This document shows, piece by piece, positions 1-6,603 of a stretch of 12,965 nt of DNA; the stretch's first letter is position 1, and every line of letters starts with the position of its first letter. A program made the translations under genes and the position numbers. Location: contig CACYEW010000029.1 in assembly GCA_902773455.1 (NCBI GenBank), positions 1-12,965 of the forward strand, written 5' to 3'. Source of the stretch: an uncultured Ruminococcus sp. GTDB taxonomy: Bacteria; Bacillota; Clostridia; Oscillospirales; CAG-272. The notes below the pieces were generated by a model. The model was not told the DNA's origin. It saw nothing but the letters and a program-made list of their open reading frames with translations, and made no database searches.

Positions 1-676
1 AAGACCAGCGCCTGCCGCACCATGAATTATCCGGCTGCGGCTGATTGAACGGATTGTTTTTGTAGTAGAAAAATCCGTATGAAAACGTCACCGTCACGGC
101 TTCGCCTATATCAAAGCCGCTGAAATCGAGCGTTACGGTCTCTTTGTGCCCGTCGAAAACGTCCGAATCGTATGAAGCGGAAAGAAAGCCGAGATCTTCA
201 AGGCTGAATCTCTTCTCGATACCGCCTTTTGTTCCGTTGACCGTGACCTGATGCCCTTCTTTATACAGATCTATACCCGTATGGTTTTCCGGAAAGCCCT
301 GATATACTTCGAACACCGGGTAACCGTCGAGCTTGCCGTCGACCGGCTGCGACATGAAAACGTCGAACGTGATCGTTCTGCCCTCGTAAAACGAACGGCA
401 TTTGATACCGAGATTATGTCCGGTCGTCTCTTCTCCGTACTGATCGATCGAGATCTCGCTGCCGAGTCCGACAACGTTCGGCGTTGGATCTTTTTTCAGC
501 GTTGCGGCTAAAACGAAGCTCAGAACGAGCGCGAAAGCGGCGGCGACTGAAGCGAATTTCAGTATATTGAACCGCTTCGCCCGTTTTTCCGCTCCGGGTT
601 CGCCGTAATTCAATGATTCGGTAATATAATTCGTATCGATTTTATTCAGAGCGTCGTTAAAATTACCTTTTGTCAT
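1..676 (-). CDS. Single-pass membrane protein, putative anti-sigma factor (partial)
   Basis: This reading frame is open from an ATG at 676-674 to the left edge, so about 225 residues are visible and the C-terminus is missing. It starts with a short charged cytoplasmic segment (residues 1-38, including NYITESLNYGEPG and the basic stretch EKRAKR). One hydrophobic helix follows at about residues 39-60 (FASVAAAFALVLSFVLAATL), then a long polar region rich in Asp, Gly, aromatic and beta-type sequence, probably outside the membrane. The start codon overlaps the stop of the upstream sigma factor gene (ATGA, 676-673). A strong Shine-Dalgarno sequence, AAAGGAGGG at 694-686, lies inside the end of that gene, so the two are probably translationally coupled. 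In Clostridia a one-TM protein directly after an ECF-like sigma gene is commonly its anti-sigma factor or sensor; that role is inferred here from context and topology. No catalytic motif was recognised. Confidence 0.75.
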   Translation of the reverse strand, partial: MTKGNFNDALNKIDTNYITESLNYGEPGAEKRAKRFNILKFASVAAAFALVLSFVLAATLKKDPTPNVVGLGSEISIDQYGEETTGHNLGIKCRSFYEGRTITFDVFMSQPVDGKLDGYPVFEVYQGFPENHTGIDLYKEGHQVTVNGTKGGIEKRFSLEDLGFLSASYDSDVFDGHKETVTLDFSGFDIGEAVTVTFSYGFFYYKNNPFNQPQPDNSWCGRRWS

Positions 677-1248
677 GATAAGTAACCCTCCTTTGATAAT
701 TTTTCATACAGCTCCGTCTTTACTTTTTCGAGTATCATATAGACGGTACTTCGCGGGATGTGAGTCTGTCTGACTATTTCCGGTACGGTACGGTTGAAAT
801 AATACCTCTGTACAAAGCAGACGCGCTCCTTTTCGGGCAGACTCCTCAAAAATTCGTTCAAGATCGCCGCAAGCTCGTTTGCGAATACCTCGTCGGTGAC
901 GGAGTCGCCGTCCGACAGGATATCGGCGTAGTCGTCGAGTGCGTCGGTCAGACCTTTACCGCGTTTGTATCTGCCGTCCGTTCTCTTTTGATCTATCGCA
1001 GTTGTTCTCGCAAGCCGCGCGATAAACGCTTTGAGATCGTCGGGTTTTTCAGGAGGTATGCAGTCCCATAGTTTTTTATAAACTGTGTTGACGCATTCCT
1101 CGCTGTCCTGTCTCTGACGCAGTATGCCGAAACAGACGTAGAATATAAAAGCTCCGTATTTATTTTCCGTCTCTGTGACGGCTTTTTCGTCTCTGTTAAA
1201 ATACAGACAGATTATTTCATTATCATCCATATCGGTAAAACGTTTCAC
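673..1248 (-). CDS. ECF-like RNA polymerase sigma factor (sigma-70 family)
   Basis: This protein of about 191 residues would direct RNA polymerase to a specific promoter set. A region-2-like helical segment lies at about residues 10-85, including FIFYVCFGILRQRQDSEECV and a block with DDLKAFIARLARTTAID that resembles the region 2.3/2.4 boundary. A variable linker follows, then a region-4-like helix-turn-helix at about residues 130-185, with SLPEKERVCFVQRYYF, TVPEIVRQTHIPRSTVYMIL and a basic C-terminal helix. A longer version beginning at GTG 1257 is possible, but that codon lies inside the Shine-Dalgarno AAAGGAGGTGA (1264-1254). The GTG at 1248-1246 sits at normal spacing and is preferred. The gene has its own consensus-like promoter upstream and overlaps the downstream membrane protein gene by four bases. 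The family call is firm. The regulon is unknown; autoregulation is common in such pairs, but the promoter here looks like a sigma-A promoter. Confidence 0.85.
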   Translation of the reverse strand: MKRFTDMDDNEIICLYFNRDEKAVTETENKYGAFIFYVCFGILRQRQDSEECVNTVYKKLWDCIPPEKPDDLKAFIARLARTTAIDQKRTDGRYKRGKGLTDALDDYADILSDGDSVTDEVFANELAAILNEFLRSLPEKERVCFVQRYYFNRTVPEIVRQTHIPRSTVYMILEKVKTELYEKLSKEGYLS

Positions 1249-1264
1249 GTATCTCACCTCCTTT
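1246..1264 (-). promoter_or_regulatory. Ribosome binding site that decides the sigma factor start
   Basis: On the minus strand AAAGGAGGTGA occupies 1264-1254, a near-perfect anti-Shine-Dalgarno match. The GTG at 1257-1255 is embedded in it and cannot sensibly be its own start. The in-frame GTG at 1248-1246 follows the GGAGG core by 8 bases and is the likely initiation codon. Confidence 0.75.
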
Positions 1265-1334
1265 ATTGTTTTCGGGCGCCTTCACTTATCATGACGATAA
1301 AACATGTTGAAAAATCCAAAGTTATCCGAAATTT

Positions 1335-1363
1335 ATTATAACTTATTTTAAAAAAGAAGTCAA
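1335..1363 (-). promoter_or_regulatory. Sigma-A-type promoter of the sigma/anti-sigma operon
   Basis: Read on the minus strand, TTGACT (1363-1358) and TATAAT (1340-1335) are separated by 17 bases with an A/T-rich spacer. Transcription would start near 1328, leaving an untranslated leader of about 80 bases before the GTG at 1248. The leader contains the short inverted repeat TTATC-ATGAC-GATAA (1286-1300), whose role is unknown. Confidence 0.7.
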
Positions 1364-1381
1364 CGTGTTTTTGCGGTTTCA

Positions 1382-1410
1382 TTGACAAAGCGGGTATCGT
1401 GTGATATAAT
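1382..1410 (+). promoter_or_regulatory. Consensus promoter of the oxidoreductase-transporter-acetyltransferase operon
   Basis: TTGACA at 1382-1387 and TATAAT at 1405-1410 both match the sigma-A consensus exactly with a 17-base spacer. TG at 1402-1403 makes an extended -10. The -35 box lies only 18 bases from the -35 box of the divergent sigma factor promoter. A Shine-Dalgarno AAGAGGTGA lies at about 1426-1434, ahead of the ATG at 1439. Confidence 0.8.
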
Positions 1411-1438
1411 CCGTATAGAATAAATAAGAGGTGATATT

Positions 1439-2656
1439 ATGGCGTACACGATAAAAATCGGAATGTTCGGCGCGTGGAGAGGGAGCAATTATATAGACCT
1501 CATCGCGGCGGAGGATAAAGACGTTATTAAGATCGTCGCGGTATGCGATAAGCAGGCTGAAAAGCTCGACAGTGTAAAAGGACTTGAAGAAGCGAAACTC
1601 TTTTCCGATTTCGACAGCTTTATCGAATACGGCAAGAGCGTCGGCATGAACGCGGTGTTTTTGGCAAACTACTTCCACGAGCACGCGCCGTACGCGATAA
1701 AAGCGATGGAAGCGGGTATGGACGTGGTGAGCGAATGCACGTCCGCCGCGACGCTGAAGCAGTGCGTAGATCTTGTAAGATGCGTCGAGCGCACGAAAAG
1801 AAAATACATGATAGCCGAAAATTATCCGTTCATGACGGCGAATTTGGAGATGAAGCATCAGATAGATCTGGGTACTCTCGGCACTCTTTTATACGCCGAG
1901 GGCGAATACAACCATTCGGGCGACCTTGCGGCGCTCCGTCAGCTCACGCCGTTCAAATACCACTGGCGCGCCTGGATGCCGCGCACCTACTACGTAACGC
2001 ACGCGATGGGACCGCTTATGTATATGACGAACAGTATGCCGAAATACGTTTCGGCAAGAGCCGCGCATTCGGAGCTTCTCGAGCAGATACGCGATTTCCG
2101 CCCGAACGACGACGGTATGGCGAGAATGTTCTGCGAGATGGATAACGGAATGGCCGCTTCGTTTACCGGATGCACCGCTCAGGCGAGCGATTACAGCCGC
2201 TACCGCGTCGTCGGAGACAAAGGCTCCGTCGAGCAGAGCGGATATACCGACGGCAAGGTCAGGCTCTTTTATTCCGCCCACACGATGCCCGAGGGCGTGA
2301 CCGAACAGGTGAGTTATATCGATCCCGATCCCGCTTCGTGGGGCGAAAAGGGCAAAAAAGCCGTCAACGCCGGTCACGGCGGCGGCGACTACTGGATAAT
2401 ACAAAACGTTATAGACTATTTTGCAAACGGTATAACTCCGTTTTTCGACGTATATAAAGGCGTCGCGATGTCGGCGACCGCGATACTCGGCTGGCGCAGT
2501 TGTTTAGAGCACGGCAAAAATTATAAGATCCCCGATTTTTCACTTGAAGAGGAGAGAAAAGAGGTTGAGCACGACGATCTGACTCCGTTTCCGGATGAGA
2601 ACGGAGAGGGCGCGACGCTTCCGCCGTCAACGACGTACGGCAAATACAAAAAATGA
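1439..2656 (+). CDS. Gfo/Idh/MocA-family NAD(P)-dependent oxidoreductase-like protein with altered EKP motif
   Basis: The protein has 405 residues. An N-terminal Rossmann-like domain (about 1-125) begins IKIGMFGAWRGSNY, a variant of the glycine-rich dinucleotide loop, and is followed by a C-terminal alpha/beta domain typical of the Gfo/Idh/MocA family. HAPYAIKAMEAGMDVVSECT (residues 82-101) aligns with the segment that usually ends in the catalytic EKP motif. Here it reads E99-C100-T101, so the usual lysine is a cysteine. AENYPF (126-131) matches the family AENY-type segment. The stretch AGHGGGDYWIIQNVIDYFANG-like (about 311-331) recalls sugar-acting members, including the NAD-dependent GH109-like glycosidases; that resemblance is tentative. 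The substrate is unknown, probably a sugar or sugar derivative by family. It is the first gene of an operon with a major facilitator transporter and an acetyltransferase. Fold assignment is confident; enzyme activity is not. Confidence 0.85.
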   Translation: MAYTIKIGMFGAWRGSNYIDLIAAEDKDVIKIVAVCDKQAEKLDSVKGLEEAKLFSDFDSFIEYGKSVGMNAVFLANYFHEHAPYAIKAMEAGMDVVSECTSAATLKQCVDLVRCVERTKRKYMIAENYPFMTANLEMKHQIDLGTLGTLLYAEGEYNHSGDLAALRQLTPFKYHWRAWMPRTYYVTHAMGPLMYMTNSMPKYVSARAAHSELLEQIRDFRPNDDGMARMFCEMDNGMAASFTGCTAQASDYSRYRVVGDKGSVEQSGYTDGKVRLFYSAHTMPEGVTEQVSYIDPDPASWGEKGKKAVNAGHGGGDYWIIQNVIDYFANGITPFFDVYKGVAMSATAILGWRSCLEHGKNYKIPDFSLEEERKEVEHDDLTPFPDENGEGATLPPSTTYGKYKK

Positions 2657-3837
2657 ATACCGATATCAAAAAATATAAAATACTCACTTTAGCGGCGTTT
2701 TTGCTGTACGTAACTTATCTCGCGGCAAAAAACGTCTACACGTCGGAGATAATCGAGATAACGCGGCATTTCGGCGTCTCAAAGAGCGCCGCGAGCGCCG
2801 CCGCTTCGTTTTCGTTCGTGTCGTACGCGCTCGCGCAGATCGTATTCGTCAAATACATAGGCAGACTGAACGCAGTAAAATATCTGCTTATCTGCTCGCC
2901 TCTGAGCGTCGCGCTTTTCGGGCTCGTGCCTTTTTGCACGGAAATATGGCAGGTGTGGATCATATTTGCGCTGCTCGGCGCGATTTTGTCCGGCGTTTTT
3001 CCGGTCTGTATGCTCGTCATAAGCGAATATCTGCCCGACGAGCTGGTATCTCCGGCGAATAAATACATGGGCGTCGCGTTTTCGCTTTCGTTTATGCTCG
3101 ATTATTTTTTCTCGGCTTTATTTATAAAAGTTTTTGACTGGCGGCTCGGTTTTTACGTTTTTCCTCTGATATATCTGGTATCGGCGCTGTTTTTCTGCCG
3201 CGTGCTGAATCTCTGCCCGCGCAGGCAAAGAGAAGAGACGGAAGAGACGAGGGGCAAAAAAACGGATAAAAAGACCGTATTTCTGTACCTGTTCACGGCG
3301 GGCATGATAGGACTGCTCGTGAATATGCTGTACTACGCGACGTCCGGCTGGGTGCCGAATCTGCTTTCGGAACAGTTCGGACTTTCCCCGGCTCTCTCGG
3401 TACTTATAACGCTTCTGATACCGCTGACCGGCGCGGTCGGCGCTGCCGTCTGCCTTGAACTCTGCAGACGCTTCCCGTTTTGGCGCGTCGTGATACTCTG
3501 TACCGCCGTATCGCTTGCGCTTAGCCTGATACTTACGGGAGTTTACCGCGCGGCGCTTTTACTGACGCTTTTCCTTGTAATCGCGCTTTTGTTCTTCGTT
3601 CGCGGCGTATCGCACGTGTTCGGCTGGCAGGTGCCTATCAACGCGCGGCGCATTATGGATCCGTCGTCTGCGGCGACCGTGCTCAACATTTTCAGCTGCG
3701 TGGGCGCAGCGGCGGGCCCCGTACTTTTCGGCGCGCTGACCGACACCTGCGGCTATACGGCGTTCTTCGTTGCCGCGGCGGTTTCTTCCGCGGCGCTCGG
3801 CGCGTTTATGTTCGCAGGCAAAAAGATAATAAACTGA
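2653..3837 (+). CDS. Major facilitator superfamily transporter
   Basis: This 394-residue polytopic membrane protein is dominated by hydrophobic helices consistent with a 12-TM major facilitator fold. Six helices lie before a charged central loop at about residues 187-208 (RRQREETEETRGKKTDKK), and six more reach the C-terminus. The segment after the second helix (FVKYIGRLNAVKYLL, about 65-79) occupies the place of the family's TM2-TM3 loop, although the classical GxxxD-R/K-x-G-R-R/K motif is degenerate. WRLGFYVFPLIYLV (163-176) is typical of TM5-TM6 in this superfamily. The ATG overlaps the stop of the upstream Gfo/Idh/MocA-like gene (ATGA, 2653-2656), so expression is probably coupled and the transporter may carry that protein's substrate or product. 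The substrate cannot be read from the sequence. Confidence 0.85.
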   Translation: MNTDIKKYKILTLAAFLLYVTYLAAKNVYTSEIIEITRHFGVSKSAASAAASFSFVSYALAQIVFVKYIGRLNAVKYLLICSPLSVALFGLVPFCTEIWQVWIIFALLGAILSGVFPVCMLVISEYLPDELVSPANKYMGVAFSLSFMLDYFFSALFIKVFDWRLGFYVFPLIYLVSALFFCRVLNLCPRRQREETEETRGKKTDKKTVFLYLFTAGMIGLLVNMLYYATSGWVPNLLSEQFGLSPALSVLITLLIPLTGAVGAAVCLELCRRFPFWRVVILCTAVSLALSLILTGVYRAALLLTLFLVIALLFFVRGVSHVFGWQVPINARRIMDPSSAATVLNIFSCVGAAAGPVLFGALTDTCGYTAFFVAAAVSSAALGAFMFAGKKIIN

Positions 3838-3852
3838 TAAAGAGAGCAGAAT

Positions 3853-4665
3853 ATGATAAAACAGATCAAAGATATAACGCCGTATTCGGATTTTCTCCGC
3901 GGCTTTTATAACGATTACCGCTTTTTTGCTCAGCCGGAAACGGAACAAGAAGTTTTAGACAAACTGCAAAAGCAGGCGGAAGACGGTGAAAATATTGCCC
4001 TCGCCGCGTTTAACTGCGATCGGATCGCCGGGCTTTTCACGTTTCTTTATATTAAAGAAGAGAAGTATATGGAGATGCTTTCCGGCGTTTCGCTTGACAG
4101 CGCAGCGTATGACGAATTGTTTTCACATCTGCGTATCAATTATCCCGCGCACGAGATATATTTCGTCTTCAATCCCGAAAACAAAATCCTGAAAAGCAGA
4201 CTGCGCGATATCGGCGCGGAGTTTTCGACCGAGCAGATGAAAATGGAGCATTCCGGCGTTATTTTGCAGACCGATACAGTCGGAGTTGAGCTTCTGACGC
4301 CCGAGTATTACGATCGGTATATCGAAATGCACAGTAAAGATCTTTACTGGACGGGCGATAAGGTTATCGAAGCGAAAGACAAATTCAAAACCGTAATAAT
4401 AAAAGACGGAGACGAGCTTGCCGGTTATACGGATATTTCTCAGGGGCGCGCCGTAAACGGGGTATTCGATCTGCTCGTAAAACCGGAATACAGAAGAAAA
4501 GGTTACGGCAGAAAACTGCTTGTCAAAGCTTTGCAGATAAACGAGCCGAACGGTATGACGCTTGAAGTCGATATCGACAATACTGCGGCCATAAAGCTGT
4601 ATCGTCTGACGGGATTCAGACAGATCGAGCATCAGAACGTATTGACCGTGCTTTTAAAAACGTAA
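3853..4665 (+). CDS. GNAT-family N-acetyltransferase
   Basis: This 270-residue protein carries a C-terminal GNAT domain that would transfer an acetyl group from acetyl-CoA to an amine. Motif A is clear: GVFDLLVKPEYRRKGYGRKL (about 203-221), containing the pyrophosphate-binding R-R-K-G-Y-G signature at 214-219. NTAAIKLYRLTGF (243-255) is the motif B region near the C-terminus. The first 140 residues contain ENIALAAFNCDRIAGLFTFL (47-66), which may be a degenerate N-terminal GNAT half, giving a double-GNAT layout; this is less certain. The gene starts 15 bases after the transporter stop, with a modest AGAGAG ribosome binding site, so it is probably the last gene of that operon. A strong hairpin follows. 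The acceptor substrate is unknown. Confidence 0.85.
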   Translation: MIKQIKDITPYSDFLRGFYNDYRFFAQPETEQEVLDKLQKQAEDGENIALAAFNCDRIAGLFTFLYIKEEKYMEMLSGVSLDSAAYDELFSHLRINYPAHEIYFVFNPENKILKSRLRDIGAEFSTEQMKMEHSGVILQTDTVGVELLTPEYYDRYIEMHSKDLYWTGDKVIEAKDKFKTVIIKDGDELAGYTDISQGRAVNGVFDLLVKPEYRRKGYGRKLLVKALQINEPNGMTLEVDIDNTAAIKLYRLTGFRQIEHQNVLTVLLKT

Positions 4666-4715
4666 AAATCAGAAAAATCCGAAAAGTTTTATAAAACCGG
4701 TATAAGGTGAAGAAA

Positions 4716-4756
4716 ACCGGCTGAAGTAAGGAAGTACGGTCCTTATTTCAGCCGGT
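4716..4756. terminator. Strong hairpin between convergent operons, probable bidirectional terminator
   Basis: A 17-base stem (4716-4732 with 4740-4756) contains only one G-U wobble and closes a 7-base loop (4733-4739). On the plus strand it is followed by ATTTTTC, and on the minus strand by TTTTC, so it can end transcripts from both directions. It lies about 50 bases after the acetyltransferase stop and about 18 bases from the aminopeptidase stop. Confidence 0.85.
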
Positions 4757-4774
4757 ATTTTTCTGATTACGGTA

Positions 4775-6004
4775 TTACGCTTTGAAAGCCCATTTGCCGG
4801 AACGGAAGATCGGCACGGTCCTGCCGTCGTTTGTGACGGCGTCGATATCGAGTCCTTCATAGCCGATCATGAAATCGACGTGGATCATCGAATCGTTTAT
4901 GCCCATTTCGCGGCATTCGTCGAGCGTTTTTTCTTCAAAATCGCGTATCGTGTCGGCAAAGCCCATGCCGAGCGCAAGGTGACAGGCGGCGTTTTCATCG
5001 AACAGAGTGTTCCAGAAAAGCAGTCCCGATTCGGATATCGGCGAGTCCACCGGTACGAGAGCGCATTCGCCGAGATAAGCGGCGCCTTCGTCCATACCGA
5101 TCATCTGCTTGAGCAGAGCCTCGTTCTTTTCGGCGTGTACCTCGACCGCTTTGCCGTTTTCAAAGCGTACCGAGAAATTCTCGATAAGCTCGCCCGCGTA
5201 AGAAAGCGGCTTCGTCGCGTAAACCACGCCTTCCGCTTTGCCTCTCATGGGGCTGATGAAGCATTCTTCCGTCGGTATGTTCGGATTGAAGCGCTGACCG
5301 CCGATCGTATGATCCTCGCCGCCCTTGAATATCGCCTCGGGTATCATGCCGACCGTCAGATCGGTGCCGTTTTTGCCTTTGTAGTGAAGCTCTTTTATGC
5401 CGAGAGAGTTCAGATATTCACAGCGTTTGTTCATATCGTCGTTATGCGCGGTCCATTCCGCAACGGGATCGTCGGTGACTCTCGAGGTTTTAAGTATTGC
5501 CTCCCAGAGCTTTTCGATTGCCTGATTCTTTTTCAGATCCGGGAATACCTTTTTTGCCCACGCGGCGCCCGGAACGGCGGCTATGCACCACGGATATTTG
5601 TTTTCCATACTGTCGAATATCGGCTTTAATATCGGGTAGCGAAGCTGGCTCACCTTCGCCGATTTTTCCTGATTTATACCTTTCAGAGCGTCGGGATCTT
5701 CCGAGTCGATATAGATATTGCAGGGCAGTATGTCGGCGCGGTGCTGAAGCTTCGCCTTCTGCCATTCTTCGACCTTCGCAAGGGTGCGTATCGTGCAGTA
5801 ACGCATATCGAGCTTTTCGAGCGACGGGTGATACCACTCCACCGTGACTTTTTTCGCCTTCGCCTTGTAGCATTCCTCAACGAGGATCGTTATGAATTCG
5901 GGCTGATCGAGAGCGGCGTGTATGAATACCTCCTGCCCTTTCTGAATGTTTACGCCTTTTCTTGCGATGAGTCTGGCGTAATTGTGAAGTACCGTTTTTT
6001 TCAT
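4775..6004 (-). CDS. M29-family metalloaminopeptidase
   Basis: This 409-residue cytoplasmic peptidase matches the M29 (AmpS/PepS/aminopeptidase T) family in length and plan, and would remove N-terminal residues from peptides using two metal ions. The N-terminal half (about 1-200) contains YARLIARKGVNIQKGQEVFI, typical of the family start. The metal-ligand set is visible in the C-terminal half: E247 in TEEC, E313 in YLGEC, H342 in AACHLALG, and H375 and D377 in IHVDFMIG. NPNIPTEECFISP and SGLLFWNTLFDENAACH are strong family blocks. The start is fixed by AAAGGAG five bases before the ATG. It lies 17 bases downstream of the DtxR-like regulator and is probably co-transcribed with it, a pairing that is not obviously functional unless metal supply links them. 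The convergent operon is separated by a strong terminator. No missing catalytic residue was found. Confidence 0.93.
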   Translation of the reverse strand: MKKTVLHNYARLIARKGVNIQKGQEVFIHAALDQPEFITILVEECYKAKAKKVTVEWYHPSLEKLDMRYCTIRTLAKVEEWQKAKLQHRADILPCNIYIDSEDPDALKGINQEKSAKVSQLRYPILKPIFDSMENKYPWCIAAVPGAAWAKKVFPDLKKNQAIEKLWEAILKTSRVTDDPVAEWTAHNDDMNKRCEYLNSLGIKELHYKGKNGTDLTVGMIPEAIFKGGEDHTIGGQRFNPNIPTEECFISPMRGKAEGVVYATKPLSYAGELIENFSVRFENGKAVEVHAEKNEALLKQMIGMDEGAAYLGECALVPVDSPISESGLLFWNTLFDENAACHLALGMGFADTIRDFEEKTLDECREMGINDSMIHVDFMIGYEGLDIDAVTNDGRTVPIFRSGKWAFKA

Positions 6005-6021
6005 GTTTTCTCCTTTGACCG

Positions 6022-6399
6022 TTACTGATCCGATCCGTATTTTTTCGCGTGATTTTTGATAGCCTCAAACGTTGCGTCGCTTATGTAATGCTCGACGCGG
6101 CAGGCGTCTTCCGCCGCGGTCTCTTCATCGACGCCGAGATCCATAAGCAGCCGTTTCAGAAGCGTGTGGCGTTCGTATATGCGCTTCGCTTTCGACAGTC
6201 CCGTTTCGGTCAGCCTGATAAAACCCTGTGCGTCGATAAGAACGAGCCCGTCTTTTTTGAGCAGACCGATCGCGCGGCTGACAGACGGCTTTGAAAATCC
6301 CATCTGAGCGCCGACGTCTATGCCGCGAACGCCGGACGATTTCTGCGACAGTATATATATCGTTTCGAGGTACATCTCGCCTGATTCACGGATGGTCAT
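6022..6399 (-). CDS. DtxR-family iron-type metalloregulator
   Basis: This 125-residue repressor has an N-terminal winged helix-turn-helix (GIDVGAQMGFSKPSVSRAIG and KKDGLVLIDAQGFIRLTETG, about 26-68) followed by the metal-binding and dimerisation helices (about 75-125). It lacks the C-terminal SH3-like domain, so it is MntR-sized. Compared by eye with DtxR and MntR, GEMYLETIY places M9 at the DtxR Met10 position, where MntR has Asp. EDACRVEH gives C100, E103 and H104, matching the DtxR primary-site Cys-Glu-His. H78 is kept from the ancillary site, but the residues matching DtxR Glu83 and His98 are Lys and Ala. This suggests an Fe(II)-responsive protein with an altered second site. The gene has AAAGGAG before its ATG, is divergent from feoAB, and is followed by the M29 peptidase gene. 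It is the obvious candidate to bind the palindromes on the feo promoter. Confidence 0.9.
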   Translation of the reverse strand: MTIRESGEMYLETIYILSQKSSGVRGIDVGAQMGFSKPSVSRAIGLLKKDGLVLIDAQGFIRLTETGLSKAKRIYERHTLLKRLLMDLGVDEETAAEDACRVEHYISDATFEAIKNHAKKYGSDQ

Positions 6400-6430
6400 A
6401 TTTTTTCTCCTTTTTCATATTTACACATCC

Positions 6431-6459
6431 ATTATAGACCCGAAGGAGCGTTATTTCAA
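6431..6459 (-). promoter_or_regulatory. Promoter of the DtxR-like regulator and aminopeptidase genes
   Basis: On the minus strand TTGAAA (6459-6454) and TATAAT (6436-6431) are separated by 17 bases. Transcription would start about 25-30 bases before the regulator's ATG. No palindrome like those on the feo promoter overlaps these boxes, so direct autorepression through the same site type is not apparent. Confidence 0.75.
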
Positions 6460-6499
6460 TACAAAACGGAAAATTTTTTGATAAATTACAAAAAAACTC

Positions 6500-6528
6500 T
6501 TGACATGTTAGTCCGGGCTAACTATAAT
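6500..6528 (+). promoter_or_regulatory. Consensus promoter of the feo operon
   Basis: TTGACA at 6500-6505 and TATAAT at 6523-6528 are exact sigma-A consensus boxes with a 17-base spacer. The spacer is filled almost exactly by the first palindrome (6507-6522). The start site would fall near 6535, at the edge of the second palindrome. The leader of about 70 bases ends with AAAGAGG (6591-6597), six bases before the ATG. Confidence 0.85.
6507..6522. promoter_or_regulatory. Operator 1 in the feo promoter spacer (DtxR-type palindrome)
   Basis: GTTAGTCCGGGCTAAC is a 16-base palindrome with one imperfect pair (6512/6517). It fills the space between -35 and -10, so a bound repressor would exclude RNA polymerase. 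Its TTAG...CTAA arms resemble DtxR/IdeR-type operators. Binding by the adjacent regulator is inferred. Confidence 0.75.
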
Positions 6529-6534
6529 AAGGAC

Positions 6535-6554
6535 AAGTTAGCCCGGGCTAACTT
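6535..6554. promoter_or_regulatory. Operator 2 at the feo transcription start (perfect palindrome)
   Basis: AAGTTAGCCCGGGCTAACTT is a perfect 20-base palindrome. Its 16-base core (6537-6552) differs from operator 1 by one base. The two centres are exactly 30 bases apart, close to three helical turns, so dimers could bind on roughly the same face. It overlaps the expected start site. Confidence 0.8.
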
Positions 6555-6603
6555 CTATTTGCGGAAAGGCCGGCGTGAGCCGACCCGGTGAAAGAGGCAT
6601 TCT

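Noticed and set aside
1286..1300. TTATC-ATGAC-GATAA inverted repeat in the sigma operon leader
   Set aside because: The 5-base arms are short enough to occur by chance, and no second copy was seen near either promoter.
4880..5629. 249-codon plus-strand frame opposite the aminopeptidase
   Set aside because: The minus strand encodes a complete M29 aminopeptidase with all metal ligands, so this is a shadow frame.
6555..6603. Possible metal riboswitch in the feo leader
   Set aside because: The leader is only about 70 bases, part of it operator palindrome. The only other fold seen is a 4-base stem (6571-6574 with 6579-6582), too little for any metal riboswitch class I know.
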